Made by a program: the position numbers and the translations under genes
Source: Bradyrhizobium sp. LHD-71
GTDB taxonomy: Bacteria > Pseudomonadota > Alphaproteobacteria > Rhizobiales > Xanthobacteraceae
Reading direction: 5' to 3'
Assembly (NCBI RefSeq): GCF_031157255.1
Contig: NZ_JAVIFX010000024.1
Location: 60,715 to 124,714 of the forward strand
DNA: 64,000 bases
The notes under the pieces: model-generated
What the model was told of the DNA's origin: nothing
Databases searched by the model: none
Seen by the model: the letters and a program-made list of their open reading frames with translations, nothing else
In this document: positions 24,037 to 32,917 of the stretch, in pieces
How positions within the stretch are numbered: position 1 is the first letter of the stretch
How the letters are laid out: every line of letters begins with the position of its first letter

Positions 24037-24286
24037 TCGAATGACGTCGACTAGCCCGGAGAGGTCAAAGTCTCCGGTCGCTTCAAAGGGCTTGTGACGT
24101 TAGAGACGACGAAACGGAGAACTACGTTTGCGTTTACGCTTTCGCCCTCTTGACCTTCGTCGGTGATGGTGTGGTTGAGTGGCTAGCTTGAACTCTTACG
24201 CGTCAACGCGAAGTCCTCAGCGCGGCCTTGTTCATGTCGTCTTCGATCGCCCGAGCCGTGTCCGGCGATTCCCTCACCAGTGTCGG

Positions 24287-25231
24287 TCAGTCCGGAAGAG
24301 GAATGTGCTCATCCCGGTCATCGACCGGGAGATCGAAGCGCCCCTTGCCCCAGTTCTGCGCGCGCCATTCGGCTTTGGCCTCTTCGATGCGCTCCTGCGA
24401 TGATGCGACGAAATTCCACCAGATGTAGCGGGGACCCGAAAGGGTCGCGCCGCCGAGAATCATCAGCCGCGCGCCTCTGTCACCAGCCGCGACAGTGATC
24501 CTGTCGCCGGGTCGGAAGACCATCATCCGGCCTGCCTCGAAATCCTGGCCGGCGATCGAGATCGAGCCTTCGACGATGTAGAGGCCCCGATCCTCGTGAT
24601 CGTACGGCATCGGCAGTCGGCTTCCTGCTTCTAGCGCCACATCGGCGTAGAACGTCTCCGAATACATTGTCGCGGGGGCCTTCTCACCATAGGCGTTTCC
24701 GAGGATGAGCCGGAGCGAGACGCCGCTATCCTCGATCATCGGCAGCGCCTCCTTGCCATGATGCTCGAACATCGGTGCCATATCCTCGTGACGCTCGGGT
24801 AGTGCCAGCCAGGTTTGGATTCCGAACAGACTGTTCGGGCCGCTTCGGGCGGCGGCTGATGTGCGCTCTGAATGGGTCACGCCGCGCCCGGCGACCATCC
24901 AGTTCAACTCGCCAGGACGGATCGTCTGATCGGCCCCGGTGCTGTCCCGGTGATGGAAGTCGCCGCGATACAGATAGGTGACGGTGCCGAGACCGATGTG
25001 CGGATGCGGCCGGACATCGACGCCCTGTCCGGTCAGGAACTCGGCTGGCCCCGCCTGATCGAAGAAGATGAACGGCCCGACCATCTGCCGCTTGGGTGCT
25101 GGCAGGGCGCGCCGAACCTCGAAGCCGCCGAGGTCTCGCGCACGCGGGACGATGAGCGTTTCGATTGCGTCGAGGCCGACCTCATCGGGACAGCCCGGTT
25201 CGATTGCAGGGTTCCAACTCATGCGCCTCAT
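24287..25231 (-). CDS. pirin family protein
   Basis: A 314-residue bicupin. The metal-binding motif of the N-terminal cupin reads VDVRPHPHIGLGTVTYLY, with a further ligand in GVTHSER. The conserved LPAPKRQMVGPFIFFDQ segment is diagnostic of pirins, and the C-terminal cupin is complete through PRYIWWNFV. Pirins are iron-dependent proteins, some with quercetinase activity, linked to redox stress. An ATG nine bases inside (25222) is an equally possible start. It lies on the minus strand near a LysR gene and a redox-related cassette. Confidence 0.94.
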   Translation of the reverse strand: MRRMSWNPAIEPGCPDEVGLDAIETLIVPRARDLGGFEVRRALPAPKRQMVGPFIFFDQAGPAEFLTGQGVDVRPHPHIGLGTVTYLYRGDFHHRDSTGADQTIRPGELNWMVAGRGVTHSERTSAAARSGPNSLFGIQTWLALPERHEDMAPMFEHHGKEALPMIEDSGVSLRLILGNAYGEKAPATMYSETFYADVALEAGSRLPMPYDHEDRGLYIVEGSISIAGQDFEAGRMMVFRPGDRITVAAGDRGARLMILGGATLSGPRYIWWNFVASSQERIEEAKAEWRAQNWGKGRFDLPVDDRDEHIPLPD

Positions 25232-25492
25232 TCTCTCTCGGATTTCCGGGAGGCCTCACCCTTGCCGATGCGAATGCCCGATTTCGATCAATCCGGACCG
25301 CGCGAGCGAGAAGAGCGCTTCGACCCGACGAATGTTTAAACTGGGCGGCGACCGTCTGCCCAACTAGCCCTGTGATACGTCAAGCTGTGTCGCGATAAGT
25401 GGAACGCGCAGGCAATGTCATCGAACTCGGCGGCTCGCAGTAGAGCAATCGTCGAACGCAGTTCCTTAATAAGGCTTCGCCCTGTTCGTGCT

Positions 25493-26386
25493 TTAACGGT
25501 CAAGACCCCAAATGTCCGGATTTCGTGTGAAGCACTCGATCAGCATTTCGATGAGGACCCGGACTTTCCGTGTGGGGTACTTACCCGGCGGTCGGACGAC
25601 ATACGCACCTGCCGAAGGCGGGGGATATCGTGTCATCACCGGAACGAGCGCCCCGGAGGCCACATATTGATGTGTGGTGCAGTCGGGGAGCCAGGCGACG
25701 CCGAGCCCTGCCACTGCCGCTGCGGCAAGCGCCGCAGCGTTGTCGGCCTTGAATCTGCCCTGCGGTTGAACCGTGACGATCTTGTCGCCATCCAAAAACT
25801 GCCAGGTCTCAGTTCCCTGCATGAGGGCCTGATGGTTGACGAGTTGCTCTACCGTCTCAGGCGAACCGTGCGCTTTGATATAGTCCGGACTTGCGACAAG
25901 CTTTCCATAGATCGGCCCGATGCGCTTCGCGATCAGGTTCGAGTCCTGAAGGTAACCAACCCGAATCGCGCAATCGAAGCCTTCGGCGATCAGATCGACG
26001 AAGCGATCGCTGTAGGAGGTGTGAATGTGGAGCTGCGGGTGCTGTTGCGCCATTTCCGCGAGCACGGGAGCGAAGTGAGTCGGGCCGAAGGTAAGCGGCA
26101 TGGCAACCCTCAGGCGGCCACGCAGCTCTCCGGCGGGGAGGATCGCTTCCCTGGCGGTGTCGATCTCGGCGCTGGCCCGGGCCGCATGATCTCTGAACGT
26201 GATTCCCGCTTCCGTGAGTGCGGCACCGCGGGTCGTTCGCGCAAGAAGCTGGACGCCGAACTCCGCTTCGATCCGTAAAAGCCGCCGACTGACGATCGAT
26301 TTGGAGACGCCGAGCTGGCGCGCGGCGGCCGATACGCCCCCGGCATCGGCCACGGCGACGAATGTCTGCAGATCCTCGATGTCCAA
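25493..26386 (-). CDS. LysR family transcriptional regulator
   Basis: A 297-residue LysR regulator. The HTH is in DLQTFVAVADAGGVSAAARQ and LGVSKSIVSRRLLRIE, and the periplasmic-binding-like effector domain includes GRLRVAMPLTFGPTHFAPVL and DCAIRVGYLQDSNLIAK. It is transcribed divergently from the isochorismatase-like hydrolase gene with a 153-nt shared promoter region, the classic LysR arrangement. It probably activates the rightward cassette that runs to the GST gene. The 261-nt gap on its 3' side, towards the pirin gene, shows nothing clear. Confidence 0.94.
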   Translation of the reverse strand: MDIEDLQTFVAVADAGGVSAAARQLGVSKSIVSRRLLRIEAEFGVQLLARTTRGAALTEAGITFRDHAARASAEIDTAREAILPAGELRGRLRVAMPLTFGPTHFAPVLAEMAQQHPQLHIHTSYSDRFVDLIAEGFDCAIRVGYLQDSNLIAKRIGPIYGKLVASPDYIKAHGSPETVEQLVNHQALMQGTETWQFLDGDKIVTVQPQGRFKADNAAALAAAAVAGLGVAWLPDCTTHQYVASGALVPVMTRYPPPSAGAYVVRPPGKYPTRKVRVLIEMLIECFTRNPDIWGLDR

Positions 26387-26539
26387 GTTGGCGTTCCTCG
26401 TTTCGCGACACAGCGTGCCGGACTATGGCACTACCTCGTCCCCCAACGGAACGTCTAAGTGCGCCCGGCAGCGTCAGCCGCTGGCGCATGTCTCCGCAAA
26501 ACCAAATGCCGCTCCAAGCGGCAGCAAAGGACGCAGTAA

Positions 26540-27193
26540 ATGACCCTTCGTAACGGCCTTGCCTCGCTTCTTCGTCCCGAAGATTCGGTCCTCGTTCTGA
26601 TCGATCATCAAGCTTTTCAGCTTACGAACGTGAACAGCCATGATCCGCAGGCCGTGGTCAATAATGTGACCGCGCTCGCGAAGCTTGCGAAAGCTTTCAA
26701 CGTTCCGACTATCCTCACGAGCGTGCTTGCGGCGCGTGGCGGCCTGCTTTTCAAGCAGATCACGGACGTCTTCCCGGACCAGGAGGTGATCGACCGTACC
26801 TGGGTGAACACCTGGGAGGACAAGAAGGTGGTCGACCTCGTCAAGGCAACCGGCCGCAAGCAGCTGATCATCGCAGGCCTGTGGACCGAAGTCTGCGTCG
26901 CCATGCCCGTCATCCAGGCCGCCGGCGAAGGCTGGGACGTGACCGTGATCACCGACGCGTCGGGCGGCGTTTCGACCGAGTCGCACGAGGTTGCCATCCA
27001 GCGGATGATCGCGGCCGGCGCGAACCCGATGACCTGGATGGCGCTGGCCGGCGAGTGGCAGCGCGACTGGGCACGCACCGAGCATGCCGAAGAACTGACA
27101 CAGATCCTGATCGATCACCTCGGCGGCAGCGGCATCGCGTATTTGTGGGAGCAGCAGTTGCTCAACACGCCGGTGCCGGGCATCGCAGGCTGA
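26540..27193 (+). CDS. isochorismatase-family cysteine hydrolase (YcaC-like)
   Basis: A 217-residue cysteine hydrolase. The catalytic Asp is in SVLVLIDHQAFQL, the Lys position falls in the KQITDVFPDQ region, and the nucleophile is in IAGLWTEVCVAMP (Cys). The WVNTWEDKKVVDLVKATGRK and GGVSTESHEVAIQRM segments match YcaC-type hydrolases. The substrate is unknown. It opens the rightward cassette under probable LysR control. Its stop codon overlaps an ATG of the porin-like frame (TGATG). Confidence 0.92.
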   Translation: MTLRNGLASLLRPEDSVLVLIDHQAFQLTNVNSHDPQAVVNNVTALAKLAKAFNVPTILTSVLAARGGLLFKQITDVFPDQEVIDRTWVNTWEDKKVVDLVKATGRKQLIIAGLWTEVCVAMPVIQAAGEGWDVTVITDASGGVSTESHEVAIQRMIAAGANPMTWMALAGEWQRDWARTEHAEELTQILIDHLGGSGIAYLWEQQLLNTPVPGIAG

Positions 27194-27222
27194 TGCGGGC
27201 GGGGTGGCGAGAGTCCTGCAGG

Positions 27223-28746
27223 ATGCATTCTGCAAGCGCTGAGTGCTGGCCGGCCCTCGTCATCCCGCCTCGACGAGCCGCTGAAAAAGCCCACGTCCGC
27301 CATCAACCGCGTCGCTCCGTTTGGAATGGCCCACAGCGGTCACTGACGGCTGTGCGGGGCCTTGTCCTCGCGACGTCAGTCGCTGCGGTGTCTGTTGCCG
27401 CGCAAGCACAGGTTGGGACCGATATCGGGCGCGCGCCGACGCTCACGATCGAGCGTTATCCGGAGAATTGGACCCATCTCGCAGACCCTGCGAAGCGGAC
27501 GGGGCGATGGACCGAACAGTTCAAGTACATCCCCTTGAGCGCGGACGGGTCGACGTATTTCACGACGGGCGTCGAGTTCCGGTCGCGCTACGAGGGCTAT
27601 GCCAACGTCAATTGGGGAGCGGCGCCGGACGATGGTTATGTCTGGCATCGCTTCATGCCCTACGCCGACTTCCATGTGGGCAAGCTCCGTTTGTTCGCAC
27701 AGCCCATCTTCTCCGGGATCTCAGGCGTTCACCGCGCCAAGAGGCCTGTCGATACAACCGGCGCCGACATGCTGCAGGCCTTCATCGAGGTGGAGTCGGA
27801 TGTCGCGGAGGCAACCTCGGTGCGGCTGTCGGCGGGCCGCAAGCTCGTCTCACTGGGCGCGGGACGCTTCGTCGACACGCGCTATGGCCCCAACATTCCG
27901 CAGGCGTTCGACGGCGTCGACATGTCTCTGACGGCCGAAGCCTGGCAGTTGACGGCGCTCTATTTCCGCCCGGTCGACAACAGGCTGGACGATTTCGACG
28001 ATCGGACGTCGACCCAGAAGGCGCTCTGGGGCGCCTATGCGACGTGGTGGCTGGGAGATAGTCGGGCGAACGGCTTCGACGTCTATTATTTGGGGCTGCG
28101 CGACCGGAATGCGGTCTACGATCAGGGCGCCGGTAGAGAGCTGGTCCATACCATCGGAGCCCGCATATTCGGCGATACCGGCAGCACATACTGGAACCTC
28201 GAGGGTGCCATTCAGCGTGGGACGTTCGCGGGCCACCGGAGGGCGGCCTGGGGCATCGGTGGCGAGATCGGCTACCGGTTCACGCAAATCCCGCTGCAGC
28301 CCGACCTCAGGCTCGCCGCAGACGTGATCTCGGGAGACGATGATCCGGACGATCCACAGCTTGGAACGCTCAATCCGCTCTTTCCCCGGGGCAAGTACTT
28401 TGCCTCCCAGTCGCCGATCGGACAGCGCAACCTGATTCATGTGCGGCCTTCCCTTACGGTCCGCCCGCACAAGGATGTCGAGTTGTCGCTGTCAGGTACG
28501 GCCTATTGGCGACAGAGCACCGGCGACGGCATTTATGCAATCTCGGGTGCGCTCGTCCGCAGCGGCAAGGATAGCGATGCGCGCTTCATCGGAACGCAAG
28601 CCGAGATCGCCATAGGGTGGCAGGCAACGCCGGAGCTGAACCTCGCGGCTTCGGTCGGAGTCTTCGATCCGGGAACGTTCATTCGCGAGACGGGGCCGGC
28701 GGAGGTCATAAAACTCGTCGGCGTCATGGCGAACTACCGGTTCTGA
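27223..28746 (+). CDS. alginate export family outer-membrane porin
   Basis: An AlgE-type beta-barrel outer-membrane protein of roughly 460-510 residues. Segments such as GVEFRSRYEGYANVNWG, RHTIGARIFGDTG-like strands (LVHTIGARIFGDTGSTYWN) and the terminal VGVMANYRF with a C-terminal Phe are typical of outer-membrane barrels. A signal peptide is visible around 27352-27410 (VRGLVLATSVAAVSVAAQAQ). The start is uncertain: ATG 27193 overlaps the preceding stop, ATG 27223 is next, and GTG 27352 directly before the signal is also plausible. It may pass the cassette substrate across the outer membrane. Confidence 0.82.
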   Translation: MHSASAECWPALVIPPRRAAEKAHVRHQPRRSVWNGPQRSLTAVRGLVLATSVAAVSVAAQAQVGTDIGRAPTLTIERYPENWTHLADPAKRTGRWTEQFKYIPLSADGSTYFTTGVEFRSRYEGYANVNWGAAPDDGYVWHRFMPYADFHVGKLRLFAQPIFSGISGVHRAKRPVDTTGADMLQAFIEVESDVAEATSVRLSAGRKLVSLGAGRFVDTRYGPNIPQAFDGVDMSLTAEAWQLTALYFRPVDNRLDDFDDRTSTQKALWGAYATWWLGDSRANGFDVYYLGLRDRNAVYDQGAGRELVHTIGARIFGDTGSTYWNLEGAIQRGTFAGHRRAAWGIGGEIGYRFTQIPLQPDLRLAADVISGDDDPDDPQLGTLNPLFPRGKYFASQSPIGQRNLIHVRPSLTVRPHKDVELSLSGTAYWRQSTGDGIYAISGALVRSGKDSDARFIGTQAEIAIGWQATPELNLAASVGVFDPGTFIRETGPAEVIKLVGVMANYRF

Positions 28747-28818
28747 CATGCGATCGCTCGCCGCTCCCGAACCCGTGTCCCCACACCGCGCCGCCGAATG
28801 AGCTTGCAAGGATTACCT

Positions 28819-29889
28819 ATGGAAATCGGCATCGACAGTTTCGCCGCCATCCTCCCCGATCCCGCGACGGACAAGCTTCCGTCGGCAACCGATCGCATGG
28901 CCGATCTTATCGACGAGGTCGAGGTCGCCGACCGGGTGGGGCTCGATGTCTTCGGCATCGGCGAGCACCATCGCGCCGAGTTTCTCGATTCCGCGCCGGC
29001 GATCATTTTGGCTGCCGCTGCGGCCCGCACCAGTCGCATTCGACTGACGAGCGCGGTGACGGTGCTGAGCGCCGCCGACCCGGTCCGGATCTTTCAGGAG
29101 TTCGCGACCCTCGACCTGATCGCAAGGGGCCGGGCCGAGATCGTCGTCGGGCGAGGCTCGTTCGGCGAGGCCTATCCGCTGTTCGGCGCGGACCCGCGGG
29201 ACTATGACGAGCTCTTCGCGGAGAAGCTCGGCCTGCTGCTGAAGCTCAACCAGACGACCTACCCGATCTGGAAGGGGCGCTTCCGCACGGCGCTGGAGGG
29301 TCAGGGCGTCTATCCGCGTCCACATCAGCCGCACCTGCCGCTTTGGGTCGGCGTTGGCGGCACGCCGCAATCCTTCGTTCGCGCCGGCACCCTCGGCCTG
29401 CCGCTGATGGTGGCGATCATCGGGGGGAGCTTCGAGCGCTTCCGACCACTCGTCGATCTCTATCGCGAGGCGGTCATGAACGCCGGACACATGCCCGACA
29501 AGCTCAAAGTGGGCGTCCACGCGATGGGCTTCGTTGGCGAGACCGACAAGGCGGCCAGGGAGGCATTCTTCCCCGGCTGGGCGCATCTGACGGAAAAGAT
29601 CGGCCGCGAGCGCGGCTGGCCGCCGCCGTCGCGCCAGCAGTTCGACGCCATGGCCAGCCCGGAAGGCGCGTTCCTGATCGGCGATCCGGCGACGGTCGCA
29701 GCCAAGATACTTCACGCCGGCGAGGTGCTCGGCGGCGTTTCACGCATCACCTTCCAGATGAGCACCGCCTCGCTTGAGACGGCGGCGATGAAGCGGTCGA
29801 TCGAACTTCTGGGCAGTGAAGTCGCGCCGATCGTCAGGGCGGCAGTGCAACCAACGACCTCAGCACACGAAATCGGAAAGACGATCTGA
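28819..29889 (+). CDS. LLM-class flavin-dependent oxidoreductase
   Basis: A 356-residue luciferase-like oxidoreductase. It opens with MEIGIDSFAAILPDP, and the flavin and substrate segments VFGIGEHHRAEFLDSAPAI, IRLTSAVTVLSAADPVR and RAEIVVGRGSFGEAYPLFG are characteristic. The start is the ATG at 28819, with AAGGA 6 nt upstream; an earlier in-frame codon lacks such a site. Its stop overlaps the next ATG, so it is coupled to the antiporter gene. The substrate is unknown; cassettes of this composition are often associated with electrophile or quinone metabolism, which is inference here. Confidence 0.92.
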   Translation: MEIGIDSFAAILPDPATDKLPSATDRMADLIDEVEVADRVGLDVFGIGEHHRAEFLDSAPAIILAAAAARTSRIRLTSAVTVLSAADPVRIFQEFATLDLIARGRAEIVVGRGSFGEAYPLFGADPRDYDELFAEKLGLLLKLNQTTYPIWKGRFRTALEGQGVYPRPHQPHLPLWVGVGGTPQSFVRAGTLGLPLMVAIIGGSFERFRPLVDLYREAVMNAGHMPDKLKVGVHAMGFVGETDKAAREAFFPGWAHLTEKIGRERGWPPPSRQQFDAMASPEGAFLIGDPATVAAKILHAGEVLGGVSRITFQMSTASLETAAMKRSIELLGSEVAPIVRAAVQPTTSAHEIGKTI

Positions 29890-31664
29890 TGGCTGAAGCT
29901 GGTTTGGGGCAGACGATCGCTCCTGCGGTGGTCTTGATGGGAGCGGCGGTGGTTGCCGTGCCGCTGTTTCGGCGGCTCGGCCTTGGCTCGGTCCTCGGTT
30001 ACTTCACCGCCGGCGTACTGGTGGGGCCATCGGTGCTCGGTCTGTTTACCGACGCCCAGTCCATCCTGCATTTCTCGGAGCTCGGGGTGGTGATGTTCCT
30101 GTTCGTGATCGGACTCGAACTGCGCCCGCCCAAGCTTTGGGCCATGCGGGGCCAGATCTTCGGGTTGGGTCTTGCCCAGGTCGCCGGCGCGATCGCGACC
30201 CTCGCGCTGACGGGCGCAGTGGTGTTCGGCTTGTCGGGTCGGGTCGCCTTCATCGCCGGGGCCGGCTTCGTCTTGTCCTCGACCGCCGTCATCATGTCTG
30301 CGCTGCAGGACCGCGGCGAGATGTCGGGTGCGGAGGGGCAGAAGTCGGTCGCGATCCTCTTGTTCGAGGATTTGATGATCGTGCCGCTTCTGGCGGTGGT
30401 CGCCCTTCTGTCGCCTCTCTCGCAAGGAGAGGCGGGATGGACCGGTGTTCTGGTGGCGGTTGCCGCGCTGTCTGCACTCCTGGCTGTGTCGCGCTGGGGT
30501 CTCAACCCGTTCTTCGCCCTACTGGCGCGGGCGCGGACGCGCGAGGTGCTGACGGCGGGCGCGCTGCTGGTGGTCCTCGGTGCGGCGTTGCTCATGGAGG
30601 TCGCCGGGCTGTCCATGGCGATGGGCGCCTTCCTCGCCGGGGTGATGCTGTCGAGTTCGAGCTACCGACACCAGATCGAAAGCGACATCGAACCGTTCCG
30701 TGGCCTGCTCATGGGGCTGTTCTTCCTGGCCGTCGGCATGTCGCTCGACCTCGCCGTCGTCGCGGCCGAATGGCGACTTCTGCTTTCCATGTTGGCCGCC
30801 TTCACGGTCGCGAAGGGGGCCGTGGTCTATGCGGTCGCCCGGCTGTTCGGCACCGCCAGCCGCCAGGCACTGCACCGAACGTCGATGTTCCTGCAGGGCG
30901 GCGAGTTCGCCTTCGTGCTCTACGCCGCGGCGACATCGGGCGGCGTAATCGAGGCGCGGGAGAACGCGCTTTTCTCCACCGTCGTGATCCTGTCCATGGC
31001 CCTGACCCCACTGCTCATGATCGCAACGGACAGGCTGCTTCGCACCGAGGCATCGATGGACGGCGTCGATGTCGCCCGCGATCTGAAGGGGCGGATCCTC
31101 CTCATCGGCTTCGGCCGCTTCGGCCAGATCGCTTCGCAGGTGCTGCTGTCCAGAGGCGTCGACCTCGCCGTCATCGACAAGAATCCCGAGCGGATCCGCG
31201 ACGCGGGACGATACGGTTTCAAGGTCTACTTCGGCGATGGCGCCCGCCTCGACATCCTGCGCCACTCCGGCGCCGGAGTGGCCGATGTGATCTTGATCTG
31301 CATCGACGATCCAAAGGCCGCGCTGCAGATCGTGGAAATGGCGCAGCACGAATTTCCTCAGGCAAGGCTCCTGGTGCGCAGCTATGACCGTGGACATGCC
31401 GTGGACCTGATCCGCGCCGGTGTCGACTATCAGATTCGCGAGACGGTCGAGTCCGCCTACCTGATGGGAGCGGCAGGCCTGCGCGCGCTGGGCTTCGCCG
31501 AGGTCGACATCGAGGAAGCCGCCGAGGACATCCGCCGGCGCGATACGGAGCGGCTGGACGAACAGGTGCAGGGAGACGCCATGTCGGGCCGCGACAGGTT
31601 GCTCCTCCAGCCCGTCCCCGAACCGTTGACTGGAATGTCGGGTCAAAGTGGGCCTCGCAGCTAA
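29889..31664 (+). CDS. CPA2 family monovalent cation:proton antiporter with TrkA-N domain (KefB/KefC-like)
   Basis: A 591-residue inner-membrane protein. About twelve transmembrane helices fill the first 390 residues, with the CPA2 hallmarks GYFTAGVLVGPSVLGLF, FLFVIGLEL, AGAGFVLSSTAVIMSAL and the EFAFVLYAA helix. A cytoplasmic Rossmann TrkA-N domain follows (ILLIGFGRFGQIASQVLLSRG, AVIDKNPERI). In Kef systems this domain gates K+ efflux in response to glutathione adducts. The GST gene directly downstream supports a glutathione/electrophile-protection role. No separate KefF/KefG flavoprotein is seen. Confidence 0.94.
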   Translation: MAEAGLGQTIAPAVVLMGAAVVAVPLFRRLGLGSVLGYFTAGVLVGPSVLGLFTDAQSILHFSELGVVMFLFVIGLELRPPKLWAMRGQIFGLGLAQVAGAIATLALTGAVVFGLSGRVAFIAGAGFVLSSTAVIMSALQDRGEMSGAEGQKSVAILLFEDLMIVPLLAVVALLSPLSQGEAGWTGVLVAVAALSALLAVSRWGLNPFFALLARARTREVLTAGALLVVLGAALLMEVAGLSMAMGAFLAGVMLSSSSYRHQIESDIEPFRGLLMGLFFLAVGMSLDLAVVAAEWRLLLSMLAAFTVAKGAVVYAVARLFGTASRQALHRTSMFLQGGEFAFVLYAAATSGGVIEARENALFSTVVILSMALTPLLMIATDRLLRTEASMDGVDVARDLKGRILLIGFGRFGQIASQVLLSRGVDLAVIDKNPERIRDAGRYGFKVYFGDGARLDILRHSGAGVADVILICIDDPKAALQIVEMAQHEFPQARLLVRSYDRGHAVDLIRAGVDYQIRETVESAYLMGAAGLRALGFAEVDIEEAAEDIRRRDTERLDEQVQGDAMSGRDRLLLQPVPEPLTGMSGQSGPRS

Positions 31665-31758
31665 CGAGCCGTACGACATTCCGCATTCGACAGGAGCGTG
31701 TCGGCCCCCCTTGGCGCTGACGGCGCCAATAACAAGAGCAAGAAGGACGAAACCATCA

Positions 31759-32394
31759 ATGCCTACGCTTTACTATGCACTCGGTGCCTGCTCGCTGGCT
31801 CCTCACATTGTTCTCGAATGGATCGGCAGGTCGTACGAAGCGGTCAAGGTGCAATACGGCTCCGACGAACTGCTTGCAGTGAACCCCGCCGGCGCGGTGC
31901 CGACCCTTCGTGAGGATGACGGCTGGCTTCTGACCCAAGCCGGCGCCATCCTGAACTATCTTGCGCACAAGCATCCTGAGGCCATGCTTGCTGGCGGCCA
32001 CGGCCTGCGCGCCGAAGCCGAAGCGCATCGCTGGTCCGCTTTCTTCGCGTCGGACGTTCACGCCGCCTTCTGGCCGATCTTCGTGCCGTCTCGCTACACG
32101 ACAGACACGAGCGATGTCGCGCGCAAGGCCGTGACAGAAGCGGGGCAGGAACTGGTGGCGAAGCAATTTGCCATCCTCGACCGGCACCTCGATGGACGCG
32201 AATTTATCCTCGACGGCGGACGCTCGGTCATCGATGCGTATGCGTTTCCAATGATGTGGTGGGCAACAAAGCTGCTGCCTAACCGACTGAAAGAATACGC
32301 CAACGTCCAGGCTCTGCATGACAGAATCGCAGCCGATCCGGCGGTGCAGAAGGTGCTGGCGCGCGAGCAAGCCGCTGGCCGCGAGAAGCAATAA
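31759..32394 (+). CDS. glutathione S-transferase family protein
   Basis: A 211-residue GST starting at MPTLYYALGACSLAPHIVLEW. The N-terminal thioredoxin-like domain contains the beta-class CSLAPH motif (Cys10, Ser11) and the cis-Pro loop VNPAGAVPTL; the glutathione-contact TQAGAILNYLA follows, and the C-terminal helical domain ends normally. The frame extends upstream towards the antiporter gene, but the ATG at 31759 matches family length. It probably conjugates or reduces electrophiles in the cytoplasm, working with the Kef-like antiporter just upstream. Confidence 0.93.
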   Translation: MPTLYYALGACSLAPHIVLEWIGRSYEAVKVQYGSDELLAVNPAGAVPTLREDDGWLLTQAGAILNYLAHKHPEAMLAGGHGLRAEAEAHRWSAFFASDVHAAFWPIFVPSRYTTDTSDVARKAVTEAGQELVAKQFAILDRHLDGREFILDGGRSVIDAYAFPMMWWATKLLPNRLKEYANVQALHDRIAADPAVQKVLAREQAAGREKQ

Positions 32395-32917
32395 ACACAT
32401 TCAATATACCAGGATCAATGATCCATCAGAACCTTCACTTTCGGTAGCAACCCACCTCTATGTCGGCCATTCGAGCGGTAGGGGGCGCAATCCGGATGAG
32501 CCATTCTGATAAGATGATCGCAGCCTTCACTTTTAGCGAGCAGGTCCTCGCACTCTCCATTGATACCGTTGGCGCTGCTGTCGTCCCCTTTTCAGAGTTA
32601 GGTGCTCGCGATCCTAGAGTCGTCGCACTCGCGCTTTTCCGCTATGACGAAACGCGCGGACACCGTGATCAACGCCGATCAATCGTTCGACCGGGTGGTG
32701 TCCGACTGCCTTGACCTCGTTCAGCAGTGACTACGGAGCCCTGCGTAGCTGGATGAGACTGCTCTAAGCTCAAAAGGAGGCTGAAGAACCGGTGCCCGAT
32801 CGTGTCTTAGGGCCGAGAGGGACAGTCCGCTGTCGGGCCAGTGTCACTGGAAAGAGGTCGTCCCGCCAGCAACGCATTGCCGAAGCTCAGCCGGAATCGA
32901 AACCAAAAAGCGCGCGG
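32395..32917. other. 523-nt intergenic region without a supported gene
   Basis: Short frames occur, such as 84 codons from 32460 and a 28-codon frame at 32644-32730 (MTKRADTVINADQSF), but none has recognisable homology or a convincing ribosome site. Base composition is less GC-rich than the flanks. It may be decayed sequence between the redox cassette and the terpenoid-cyclase-like gene. Confidence 0.5.

Noticed and set aside
26881..27192. Upstream part of the porin reading frame
   Set aside because: Lies within the isochorismatase-like gene in another frame and has no coding features.
30137..31387. Second plus-strand frame of about 416 codons inside the antiporter gene
   Set aside because: Arg/Gly/Pro-rich translation typical of an out-of-frame GC-rich shadow.
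32460..32714. 84-codon frame in the intergenic region
   Set aside because: No ribosome site and no recognisable family; not supported.
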